Of a stretch of DNA of 64,000 nucleotides, positions 8,372-15,423 are shown piece after piece. A model generated the notes under the pieces. It was not told the DNA's origin, made no database searches, and was given only the letters and a program-made list of their open reading frames with translations. The stretch is from JAFAYN01 sp963733105 (lineage in GTDB: Bacteria; Gemmatimonadota; Gemmatimonadetes; Longimicrobiales; Longimicrobiaceae). Made by a program: the position numbers and the translations under genes. Numbering within the stretch: the first letter of the stretch is position 1; each line of letters starts with the position of its first letter. Where the stretch lies: NCBI GenBank assembly GCA_963733105.1, contig CAVTCB010000004.1, forward strand, positions 124,001 through 188,000, read 5' to 3'.

Positions 8372-9421
8372 CTACGCCGCCGCTCCCGCCTCCAGCTCCG
8401 CGATCTCCGCCCTCACCCGCTCCAGCATCGCCAGCTTCTCCGCGCGGTGCATGAACGCGCTGTCGAAGCCCATCAGCGAGATGTCCACCAGCTCCTCCCA
8501 GGTGAACCCCAGGTGCTGGTGCGCGCGCCAGTACTCCTCCGTCACCGTGGTCGCGCTCATCAGCCGGTTGTCGGTGTTGAGCGAGAGCACCAGCCCCTCG
8601 TCGTAGTACATGCGCAGCGGGTGCTTCTCGAAGCTCTCCACCGCCCGCGTCTGCACGTTGCTGGTCAGGCAGATCTCGATGGGGATGCGGAAGTCGTCCA
8701 TGTACCGCATCAGGTCCGGGTCCTCGAAGAGCCGCGTCCCGTGGCCGATGCGGTCCGCCTGGCAGTAGTGCAGCGCCTGGTGGATGCTCTCCGCCCCGTA
8801 CGCCTCGCCGGCGTGGATGGTGGCCGCCATGTTCTTGTTGATGACCGTGTAGAACGCGTCCTTGTGCTTCTTGGCCGGGTAGTTGTACTCCGCCCCCGCC
8901 AGGTCGAACGCCACCACCCCGCGGTCCTTGTACGCCACCGTCAGGTCCGCCAGGTCGCGCGACGTGGCCGGCTCCATGTTGCGGATGCCGCAGATGATGA
9001 TGGCCGTCTCGATCCCGAAGTCCGCCTTCGCCCGCGCGAGCCCCCGCAGCGGCGCGTCCACGGTGGCGGTGAGCGGGAGCCCGCCCTGGCTGTTGAGGAT
9101 GGGCGAGTAGCGGATCTCCGCGTAGCGCACGTTCTCCGCCGCCAGGTCCTCCGCCAGCTCGTAGGCGATCCGCTCCAGCGCGTACTCCGTCTGCATCACC
9201 GACAGCGTGATCGCGAAGCGCTCCAGGTACTCCACCAGGTTGCGCGCGTCCTGCACGTGCATGTAGTCGCGCAGCGTCTCCGCGTCGTGCGCCGGCATCT
9301 TCTTCCCGTATTCCGCCGCCAGCTCCAGCATCGTCTCCGGGCGGAGCGAGCCGTCCAGGTGCACGTGCAGCTCCGCCTTGGGGAGCCGGTGGAGGAGCTC
9401 CCTCGTCACTTCCATCGCCAT
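8372..9421 (-). CDS. add: Adenosine deaminase
   Basis: A 349-residue metal-dependent deaminase converting adenosine to inosine. Metal and catalytic motifs appear in order: HVHLDGS near the N-terminus (HxH), TIHAGE with its catalytic Glu, DRIGHGTRL, and LSLNTDN near the C-terminus for the metal-binding Asp. The overall length matches the family. The start at 9421 (MAMEVTRELL) has AGGA about 9 bases upstream; a second in-frame ATG lies two codons later. It is on the same strand and downstream of a concentrative nucleoside transporter, separated by a 14-bp hairpin terminator, so import and deamination of purine nucleosides are probably linked. AMP deaminase is unlikely given the size. Confidence 0.93.
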   Translation of the reverse strand: MAMEVTRELLHRLPKAELHVHLDGSLRPETMLELAAEYGKKMPAHDAETLRDYMHVQDARNLVEYLERFAITLSVMQTEYALERIAYELAEDLAAENVRYAEIRYSPILNSQGGLPLTATVDAPLRGLARAKADFGIETAIIICGIRNMEPATSRDLADLTVAYKDRGVVAFDLAGAEYNYPAKKHKDAFYTVINKNMAATIHAGEAYGAESIHQALHYCQADRIGHGTRLFEDPDLMRYMDDFRIPIEICLTSNVQTRAVESFEKHPLRMYYDEGLVLSLNTDNRLMSATTVTEEYWRAHQHLGFTWEELVDISLMGFDSAFMHRAEKLAMLERVRAEIAELEAGAAA

Positions 9422-9472
9422 TTCGACCGTCCTGTTCTCGCATGTCCCGGCCCCTTCGCTTCCGGAAACGAG

Positions 9473-9504
9473 CAGGCGGACGCACCTGCCGGTGCGTCCG
9501 CCTG
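9473..9504 (-). terminator. Hairpin terminator between the nucleoside transporter and adenosine deaminase genes
   Basis: A perfect 14-bp stem, CAGGCGGACGCACC (9473-9486) with its complement at 9491-9504, and a 4-base loop. On the minus strand it is followed by CTCGTTTCC, a weak T-tract. It would end or attenuate the transporter transcript before the deaminase gene. Confidence 0.7.
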
Positions 9505-9576
9505 TCGCGGGGGCCGTCTGTTCGTCGCTCCGGTGGAGAATGATACGGCGTCCCGGTGCGCTCCGCCAGCACCCGT

Positions 9577-11178
9577 CTAGAGCAGGATCCCCACCACGCA
9601 CGCCGTCATGAAGTTGGCCAGCGTCCCGGCGATCATGGCGCGCAGCCCCAGGCGGCTCAGGTCGCCGCGGCGCTCCGGCGCCATCCCCCCGATCCCGCCG
9701 ATCTGGATGGCGATGGAGCTGAAGTTGGCGAAGCCGCAGAGCGCGTAGGTGGCGATCACCACCGAGCGCGGCGACAGCCCCGCGCCCTCCTGGAGCATCG
9801 AGCCCAGGTGCAGGTAGGCCACGAACTCGTTCAGCGCCATCTTCTCCCCCAGCAGCGTCCCCACCGCCATCGCGTCCTTCCACGGCGTCCCCATCAGCCA
9901 CGCCACCGGCGCCCCGATCCACCCCAGCACCATCTGGATGCTCAGCTCCGCGCCGAACAGCCCCGCCACCCACCCGATCAGCCCGTTGAGCAGCGCCAGC
10001 AGCGCGATGAAGGACAGGAGCATCGCCGCCACGTTGAGCGCCAGCGCCATCCCCTCGCTCGCCCCGCGCGCCGCCGCGTCGATCGCGTTGGCGTCCACCT
10101 TCTCCAGCTTGAGCTTCACCGTCCCCCGCGTGACCGGCTCCTCCGTCTCCGGGTACATGATCTTGGAGATGGCGATGCAGGCCGGCGCCGACATCACCGA
10201 GGCCGCGATCAGGTGCCCCGCGATGTCCGGGAAGTAGGCCACCAGGATTCCCACGTACGCCGCGAGCACCCCCCCGGCCACCGTCCCGAAGCCGCCCACC
10301 ATCACGCAGTGCAGCTCGCTCTTGGTCATGGTGCCGATGAACGGCTTCACCAGGAGCGGCGCCTCCGTCTGCCCCAGGAAGATGTTCCCCGCCGTGCTCA
10401 GGCTCTCCGCGCCGGAGATCTTCATGGTGCGCATCATCACCCACCCGAACCCCTTCACGATCGCCTGCATCACCCCCAGGTGGTACAGCAGCGTCATCAG
10501 CGACGAGAAGAAGATGATGGTGGGGAGCACGTTGAAGGCGAAGTACGCCCCCGTGTTCGCCCACGTCCCGGCGGAAACGACCGGGGCCATCGCGTTGGGA
10601 GCCGCGCCCACCGGCACGTTGTTGAGCACCAGGTTGCCGAACAGGAACCGGGCGCCCTCCACCGTATAGCCGATCAGGGCGTTGAACACGTCGTTCGCCC
10701 CCTCGAAGAACCCCCGTCCCGCGTCCGTCTTGAGGATCACCAGCGCGAACACGAACTGGAGGATCAGCCCCCACGCCACCAGCCTCCAGTCCACCCCCCG
10801 GCGGTTCACGCTCAGCGCGAACGCCAGCATCGTGAACACCACCAGCCCCAGCAGGCTCACCGCGCGCTCCGCGAGCGTCCCGCCCGCCGCCTGGCGCCGC
10901 GCCTCGCCCGCCAGCTCACCCGCCGTCGGCGCCGGGGCGGTCTCCCCCCCGCGCCCCGCCGTGGTGGACGGGCTGTCCGCGATCCCGCTCTGGGGCGTCT
11001 GCCCCTCGCGCACCGCCTCGCCCAGCGAGTTGGGCGGGGCGACCGTCGTGTCGGCCGGGCGCGCGGCCGCCGCGGTGTCCGTCTGCGCCGAGGCGTACCA
11101 CCCCGCCGACAGGAGGAGAGCCGCCGCCAGCCAGAGCGGGACCAGCCACTTCAACGATTTCTTCCGGGAGGCGGACAT
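9577..11178 (-). CDS. Concentrative nucleoside transporter (NupC/CNT family)
   Basis: A 533-residue inner-membrane symporter. Residues 1-32 form an extra N-terminal hydrophobic segment ending in YASAQ, followed by a low-complexity Ala/Pro/Thr linker to about residue 100, which short bacterial NupC proteins lack. The transporter core follows: LLGLVVFTMLAFALS, the NDVFNALIGYTVEGARFLFGNLV segment, FSSLMTLLYHLGVMQ, and the ligand-binding motifs GQTEAPLLVKPF and GGFGTVAGGVLAAYV. The C-terminal part contains ALCGFANFSSIAIQIGG, the second conserved CNT signature. It imports nucleosides with Na+ or H+. It precedes adenosine deaminase on the same strand, which supports a salvage role. The extended N-terminus is the only unusual point. 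Confidence 0.93.
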   Translation of the reverse strand: MSASRKKSLKWLVPLWLAAALLLSAGWYASAQTDTAAAARPADTTVAPPNSLGEAVREGQTPQSGIADSPSTTAGRGGETAPAPTAGELAGEARRQAAGGTLAERAVSLLGLVVFTMLAFALSVNRRGVDWRLVAWGLILQFVFALVILKTDAGRGFFEGANDVFNALIGYTVEGARFLFGNLVLNNVPVGAAPNAMAPVVSAGTWANTGAYFAFNVLPTIIFFSSLMTLLYHLGVMQAIVKGFGWVMMRTMKISGAESLSTAGNIFLGQTEAPLLVKPFIGTMTKSELHCVMVGGFGTVAGGVLAAYVGILVAYFPDIAGHLIAASVMSAPACIAISKIMYPETEEPVTRGTVKLKLEKVDANAIDAAARGASEGMALALNVAAMLLSFIALLALLNGLIGWVAGLFGAELSIQMVLGWIGAPVAWLMGTPWKDAMAVGTLLGEKMALNEFVAYLHLGSMLQEGAGLSPRSVVIATYALCGFANFSSIAIQIGGIGGMAPERRGDLSRLGLRAMIAGTLANFMTACVVGILL

Positions 11179-11230
11179 CGGGATGCCGTTGCAGGGTGGG
11201 GAGGGGCGAGCGAAGGTCCGTATTCTACGC

Positions 11231-11953
11231 TCACCACCCCAGTCTCGCCACCTCCTCGCGCGAGAGCCGCACCCCGCTCCGCTTGGCCTGCACCAGCCGG
11301 GGCTTCTCGAACAGCTTGATCAGCACCACCCCCGCCACGAACCCGCCCACGTGCGCCCACACCGCCACGCCGCCCTGCTCCCCCGACTCCGGCCCCACGG
11401 TGAGCACCCCCGTGGCGAGCTGGATGAAGAACCAGTAGCCCAGCAGGAAGAAGGCGTTCAGGTTCAGCAGGAAGATGGGCGGCACCCAGGTGCGGACGCG
11501 GACCCGCGGGTACAGCACCACGTAGGCGCCCATGATCCCGCTGATGGCGCCGCTCGCGCCCACCGCCGGCACCTGGCTCCCCGGGCCCACGAAGACGTGC
11601 GCCAGGGCCGCGGCCACCCCGCACACCAGGTAGAAGACGACGAAGCGGAGGTGGCCCATGGAATCCTCGATGTTGTTCCCGAAGACCCACAGGAAGAGCA
11701 TGTTCCCCAGGATGTGCTCCCAGCTCCCGTGCATGAACATCGACGTCAGCACCGCGCTCGCGCCGAGCCCCTGCGTCGTACAGGCGCCGGTGATCTCGCA
11801 GGGCACCGCCCCGAAGGCGTAGACCGAGGCTTCCAGCGCCTGCTGGCTCCCGGCGCCCTGCAGGAGGAACCAGGAGAGCGCGTTGAGCAGGATGAACGCG
11901 ACGGTGACGAAGGGGGTGATCTCGGTGGGGTTCTCGTCGCTCAGCGGGATCAC
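11231..11953 (-). CDS. Rhomboid-family intramembrane serine protease
   Basis: A 240-residue membrane protein with six or seven hydrophobic segments. Rhomboid motifs are clear: HGSWEHILGNMLFLWVFG in TM2, the catalytic serine in VGASGAISGIMGAYVVL, and the catalytic histidine in VWAHVGGFVAGVVL. Rhomboids cleave transmembrane helices within the membrane. The GTG at 11953 has GGAG 6 bases upstream on the minus strand and gives the usual short N-terminus (VIPLSDENP); longer in-frame starts run into the repeat element upstream and are not credible. The natural substrate cannot be inferred from the neighbours. Confidence 0.9.
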   Translation of the reverse strand: MIPLSDENPTEITPFVTVAFILLNALSWFLLQGAGSQQALEASVYAFGAVPCEITGACTTQGLGASAVLTSMFMHGSWEHILGNMLFLWVFGNNIEDSMGHLRFVVFYLVCGVAAALAHVFVGPGSQVPAVGASGAISGIMGAYVVLYPRVRVRTWVPPIFLLNLNAFFLLGYWFFIQLATGVLTVGPESGEQGGVAVWAHVGGFVAGVVLIKLFEKPRLVQAKRSGVRLSREEVARLGW

Positions 11954-12020
11954 GGCCGTCTCCGGGTTGCGGGGATGTTCGTGCGGGCGTGCTGCAAGAA
12001 GTGGTGTCAGGCGTCGGGGC

Positions 12021-12168
12021 GGGGCCGCTCCGGAGCCCGGCAAACAGCGCCGGTCTCCTCCACGGGGGCGGTGAGCCTCGCAAACCGCGCGAGTCTCCCC
12101 GCCCCGGAGGGAGCCAGCCGAAACAGCCCGGCTGTCTCCCTCCGTCAAGGATCATACGGGTACTGCGG
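12021..12168 (+). repeat. Structured intergenic repeat, type A, copy 2 (three hairpin modules)
   Basis: Second copy of the element at 5854. Modules: stem CCGGC (12037-12041)/GCCGG (12049-12053); CTCGC (12077-12081)/GCGAG (12089-12093); CAGCCG (12115-12120)/CGGCTG (12129-12134). Each is flanked by GAG-C and T-CTC and has a loop starting AAAC. The third stem is completely different from the third stem of copy 1 (CCCGCC/GGCGGG), yet pairing is preserved. It lies in the 370-bp gap between the rhomboid and 5'-nucleotidase genes, next to two type C palindromes. Confidence 0.85.
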
Positions 12169-12186
12169 AACGGCAACCACGAAAAG

Positions 12187-12236
12187 CCCCTCCCCTGCTT
12201 GCGGGGGAGGGGTCTGGGGTGGGGGGCCTGCCACGA
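12187..12236 (-). repeat. Type C palindromic repeat (GGGGAGGGG hairpin), copy 1
   Basis: Arms CCCCTCCCC (12187-12195) and GGGGAGGGG (12204-12212), followed by a C-rich flank that on the minus strand reads GGCAGGCCCCCCACCCC. The same palindrome plus flank recurs at 12264, 56022 and 59022. REP-like, probably a terminator or nucleoid/mobile repeat. Confidence 0.75.
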
Positions 12237-12263
12237 CACGGCGAAGCCCGGTCCAGGCTTGGA

Positions 12264-12323
12264 GATGCCCCTCCCCCGGAACGGGGGAGGGTGGCGAGCC
12301 CGAGGCGAGCCGGGTGGGGGCCC
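12264..12323 (-). repeat. Type C palindromic repeat, copy 2, abutting the 5'-nucleotidase stop
   Basis: Arms CCCTCCCCC (12269-12277) and GGGGGAGGG (12283-12291), with the flank GGCCCCCACCC on the minus strand interrupted by a GGCTCGCCTCGGGCTCGCC insertion. It ends directly at the stop codon of the minus-strand 5'-nucleotidase, so it may act as its terminator. Confidence 0.7.
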
Positions 12324-14063
12324 CTACTGCCGCGGCGGGCCGGCCGCCGCCTGCTCCGCCTGCGCCCTCTCCCGTACCGCTGCGGGGACGATCTCCCAGT
12401 TCTTTTTGAAGAAGTCGCGCGGGTCCAGCGTGCCGCGGCGGGCGATCTCCTCCACCAGCAGCTCGCGGATCCCCTGGCCGCGGTCGTACACCACCGGCGC
12501 CCCGATCAGCATGGAGAAGCCGCCGCTCCCGCTCGCGCGGTAGTTGTTCAGCGCGATCGTGAAGGAGTCCGTGGGCGCCACGGGCCGGCCGCCCCGCTCC
12601 AGGCGCACCACGCGGCCGCCCACCGGCTTCGACAGGTCCAGCGTGTAGTCCACCCCGCTCACCACGTCGAAGTTGTAGCCGGGGACCGCCGGATTCACCA
12701 CCCGGGCGCAGCTCCCGCCGGGGCAGGGGAGGTAGTACTCCGCGCTCTTCTCCAGGTAGGCGCGGAGCTGCGCCCCCGTGATCCGCACCGCCTTGAGCGT
12801 GTTGTCGTACACGTACAGCCCCGCCACGTCCGCCACCGTCACCGGCCCCTCCGGGATGCGCGAGGCCAGCGAGAAGGCCGCCGTGCCGGAGAGCTCCGCG
12901 CCCGTCACCCGGCGCTGCACCTCGTTGATCAGGTCCAGGATGGGGGTGTCCTCCGTGCGGGCGCGGGCCGCGCTCCACTCCGCCGTGGAGGTGCCGATCC
13001 GGCGCGTCACGTAGGCGCGGGTCCGCTCGTGCGCCGCCGCCAGCTCCGCCACGAAGCGCGCGTCCGGGGTTCGCATGCCGGGGCGGAAGATGCGTCCGCG
13101 CTTCGCGGCCACGCGCCAGCGCCCGTCCGCGCCGTGCTCCAGCTCCACCTCCGCCACCGCCAGCGACGCCGCCCAGTTCCTCGCCTGGAGGAGGAGCGTC
13201 GTCCCAATGGTGGTGTCCGCCAGCTCCCGGTGCGAGTGCCCCAGGAAGATCACGTCGATCCCGGGGACCTGCTTCGCCAGGTCCGCCGCCGCGTTCTCGG
13301 CCGGGACCCCCGTGGCCGCCGTGTCGTAGCTGGAGCCCTCCAGCCCGCTGTGCGCCGCCACCACCACCAGCTCCGCCCCCTCCGCCCGCATCCGCGCCAC
13401 CACCGGGCGCGTGCTCGCCACCACGTCGCGGAAGTCCAGCCGCCCCCGCACGTTGTCGCGGTCCCAGATCGCCACCCCCGGCGGCGTCACCGAAGTCACC
13501 CCGATCCGCACCGGCCTCCCCGCCACCGTGCGCTCCAGGATCACGTACGGGCGGTAGGCGTGCCGGTCCGTCCCCGCCACGAAGGTGTTGGACGAGAGCC
13601 AGGGGAAGCGCGACTGCTCCACCACCCGGTCCAGGTGCGGGATGCCGTAGTTGTACTCGTGGTTCCCGATCGCCGCCGCGTCGTAGGCCAGCAGGTTCAT
13701 CGCCCGCGCCACCGGGTGGGTCTCCCCCGCTTCCAGGCGCGAGTGCACGAAGTCCAGCGGGTTCCCCTGCAGCAGGTCCCCCGACTCGAACAGCGCCGTC
13801 CGCCCCGGGTTCGCCGCGCGGATGCTGTCGATCAGCGGGACCAGCCGGGCCAGCCCGTTCTCCGTCTCCTTCCCCGTGTAGTAGTCGTGCGGGAGGAGCC
13901 AGCCGTGCACGTCCGTGGTCCCCATCAGCACCAGGCTCCCGCGCACGGGGGTGGGCGGGGAAGCAGGCGCCGGTGCGATGGCCGCGGGCGCGCAGGCGGA
14001 GGCGGCCAGGAGGAGCAGTCCGGCGACGAGAAGAGAGCGCATCGGGGTGCGGGTGTGTGTCAT
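12324..14063 (-). CDS. 5'-nucleotidase / UDP-sugar hydrolase family lipoprotein
   Basis: A 579-residue periplasmic or surface lipoprotein (lipobox AASAC near residue 24). The metallophosphatase domain holds the metal motifs TTDVHGW, FESGDLLQGNPLD, GNHEYNYG, VVAAHSGLEG and FLGHSHRE. The C-terminal 5'-nucleotidase domain (about residues 350-560) contains YVYDNTLKAVRITGAQLRAYLEKSA and the substrate stacking region YNFDVVSGVDYTLDL. It probably dephosphorylates extracellular nucleotides so the nucleoside can be imported. The ATG at 14063 overlaps the stop of the upstream DUF3037 gene by 4 bp (ATGA), which supports this start over the ATG seven codons later. A 2',3'-cyclic phosphodiesterase role is possible. 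Confidence 0.9.
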   Translation of the reverse strand: MTHTRTPMRSLLVAGLLLLAASACAPAAIAPAPASPPTPVRGSLVLMGTTDVHGWLLPHDYYTGKETENGLARLVPLIDSIRAANPGRTALFESGDLLQGNPLDFVHSRLEAGETHPVARAMNLLAYDAAAIGNHEYNYGIPHLDRVVEQSRFPWLSSNTFVAGTDRHAYRPYVILERTVAGRPVRIGVTSVTPPGVAIWDRDNVRGRLDFRDVVASTRPVVARMRAEGAELVVVAAHSGLEGSSYDTAATGVPAENAAADLAKQVPGIDVIFLGHSHRELADTTIGTTLLLQARNWAASLAVAEVELEHGADGRWRVAAKRGRIFRPGMRTPDARFVAELAAAHERTRAYVTRRIGTSTAEWSAARARTEDTPILDLINEVQRRVTGAELSGTAAFSLASRIPEGPVTVADVAGLYVYDNTLKAVRITGAQLRAYLEKSAEYYLPCPGGSCARVVNPAVPGYNFDVVSGVDYTLDLSKPVGGRVVRLERGGRPVAPTDSFTIALNNYRASGSGGFSMLIGAPVVYDRGQGIRELLVEEIARRGTLDPRDFFKKNWEIVPAAVRERAQAEQAAAGPPRQ

Positions 14064-14449
14064 CCGACGTACGCCGCGTACAGCTCCGCGAGCGCCCGGG
14101 CGGGGTCCTCGCAGAGGCCGCCGTGGATCGGCGAGCTCTGCAGCACGTCCGAGCGCGGGGCGGTGAGCCAGTGGAAGCGCTCCGAGGGGGGGGCGAGCGC
14201 CACCGGCCCCGCCCCCGGGTCGCCGTCCACGATGCGGCGGTGGGCGTCCAGGTAGCGGGCCAGCAGCTCCGGGTCCACGTCCCCCACCCGCGCCGCCAGC
14301 TCCGCCGGGTCCGTGAGGAGGCGGGCGCCCAGGAACCCCGCCGTGCGCGCGTGCACCACCACCCCCACGTTCACGAACGCGCCCAGGTGCACGTGGGGCA
14401 CCACGCGCACCACCGCGAAGTCGTACGCCACCCACTCCCCGCGGCTCAT
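14060..14449 (-). CDS. DUF3037 family protein
   Basis: A 129-residue protein starting MSRGEWVAYDFAVVRVVPHVHLGAFVNVGVVVHA, the typical DUF3037 opening, with a C-terminal half rich in Ala, Leu and Asp (DPELLARYLDAHRRIVDGDPGAG, FHWLTAPRSDVLQSSPIHGGL). No function is established for the family. It overlaps the HipA-like kinase gene upstream by 4 bp (ATGA) and the 5'-nucleotidase downstream by 4 bp, so translation is coupled. DUF3037 proteins are often found paired with HipA-like kinases, which makes a joint role likely, but the role is unknown. Confidence 0.85.
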   Translation of the reverse strand: MSRGEWVAYDFAVVRVVPHVHLGAFVNVGVVVHARTAGFLGARLLTDPAELAARVGDVDPELLARYLDAHRRIVDGDPGAGPVALAPPSERFHWLTAPRSDVLQSSPIHGGLCEDPARALAELYAAYVG

Positions 14450-15279
14450 CGGCGTGCCCTGAGCGGGCGGGGCGGCTCGCGCAGCACCTGCTCGCGCGCG
14501 CGGATCGCCTCCTCCACGAAGGCGCGCGGTCCGCGCAGGCGCTCGCCCAGGTAGCGCGCGTAGCGCTCGCGCGCCTCCTCCGCCGTGCCGAAGTCCGCGC
14601 CGGGGAAGTCCGCCAGGAGCGAGTCCGGCACCCGCGCCAGGATCTCCCCCAGCACGCCGTCCCGCAGCGCCGCCGCCGCCCGCGCGTCCGCCGCCTCCAG
14701 GTCGCCGCTCCGCGCCAGGAGCACGTGGCTCTTGATGAGGGAGAAGGGGGAGCGCGTGCGCGCCTCGTCCACCCGCGCCCAGTCGTGATGCGCGTACAGC
14801 GCCGCCCCGTGGTCGATCAGCCGCAGCCCCCCGTTCCACACCATCAGGTTGGGGTTGCGGGCCGTCCGGTCCGGGTTGGTCACGAAGGCGTCCAGCCACA
14901 CCAGGAGCGCCGCGAAGTCCGGCGTCGCCAGCTCCCCCGCCGCCGACGCGTCGAAGTTGAAGGCGCCGTCCAGGTAGCCCAGCCCCACGTTGACGCCGTG
15001 GCTGGCCTTGAGCAGGTCCTGGATCTCCGGGTCCGGCTCGCTCCGGCCGAAGGAGGGGAGCACCTCCACCAGCGCCAGCTCCGGGACCGGGAGCCCCAGC
15101 TCCCCCGCCACCATCCCCACCACCAGCTCCGCCACCAGCGCCTTGGGGCCCTGTCCCGCCCCGCGGAACTTGACCACGAACATCCCGCCCCCGTCCGTGT
15201 CCACCACCGCCGGGAGCGAGCCCCCCTCCCGCAGGGGCTGCACGTAGCGCGTGGCCGTCCATGTCTTCAGCTCGGGCAC
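14446..15279 (-). CDS. HipA-like kinase family protein
   Basis: A 277-residue protein related to the HipA kinase fold but much shorter than HipA (about 440). Visible elements are the nucleotide-binding MFVVKFRGAGQGPKALVAELV strand and helix, the catalytic loop FVTNPDRTARNPNLMVW and the metal-binding LRLIDHGAALY segment, which together resemble the HipA Asn-Asp and DxG positions. The GTG at 15279 is preceded by GGAGGA with 7-base spacing. There is no HipB-like antitoxin next to it; instead a DUF3037 gene overlaps by 4 bp. A toxin role should therefore not be assumed. It is divergent from the amidohydrolase gene. Confidence 0.83.
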   Translation of the reverse strand: MPELKTWTATRYVQPLREGGSLPAVVDTDGGGMFVVKFRGAGQGPKALVAELVVGMVAGELGLPVPELALVEVLPSFGRSEPDPEIQDLLKASHGVNVGLGYLDGAFNFDASAAGELATPDFAALLVWLDAFVTNPDRTARNPNLMVWNGGLRLIDHGAALYAHHDWARVDEARTRSPFSLIKSHVLLARSGDLEAADARAAAALRDGVLGEILARVPDSLLADFPGADFGTAEEARERYARYLGERLRGPRAFVEEAIRAREQVLREPPRPLRARR

Positions 15280-15351
15280 CGTCGTCTCCTCCGGAACGCG
15301 TGGAGCGGAGAAGGTAACGCGCGGCGCGGGAAAAGGGGACCCGCGCCAGCC

Positions 15352-15380
15352 TTTCAGCCCCGCCGCCGCGGCGCTAAGTT
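15352..15380 (+). promoter_or_regulatory. Possible promoter of the amidohydrolase gene
   Basis: TTTCAG (15352-15357) and TAAGTT (15375-15380) with a 17-bp spacer in the intergenic region between divergent genes. The -35 is a weak match. The start codon is 43 bp beyond the -10. Confidence 0.35.
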
Positions 15381-15423
15381 GTCGCGTCCCGTCCGCCGCC
15401 CCCGCCACGCCACCGGAGGTCCC

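Noticed and set aside
11231..12148. A longer rhomboid gene starting near 12148
   Set aside because: The added residues would be translated from the type A repeat; the GTG at 11953 has a Shine-Dalgarno sequence and a normal rhomboid start.
14060..15279. A classical HipBA toxin-antitoxin operon
   Set aside because: The kinase is too short for HipA and no helix-turn-helix HipB-like gene is adjacent.
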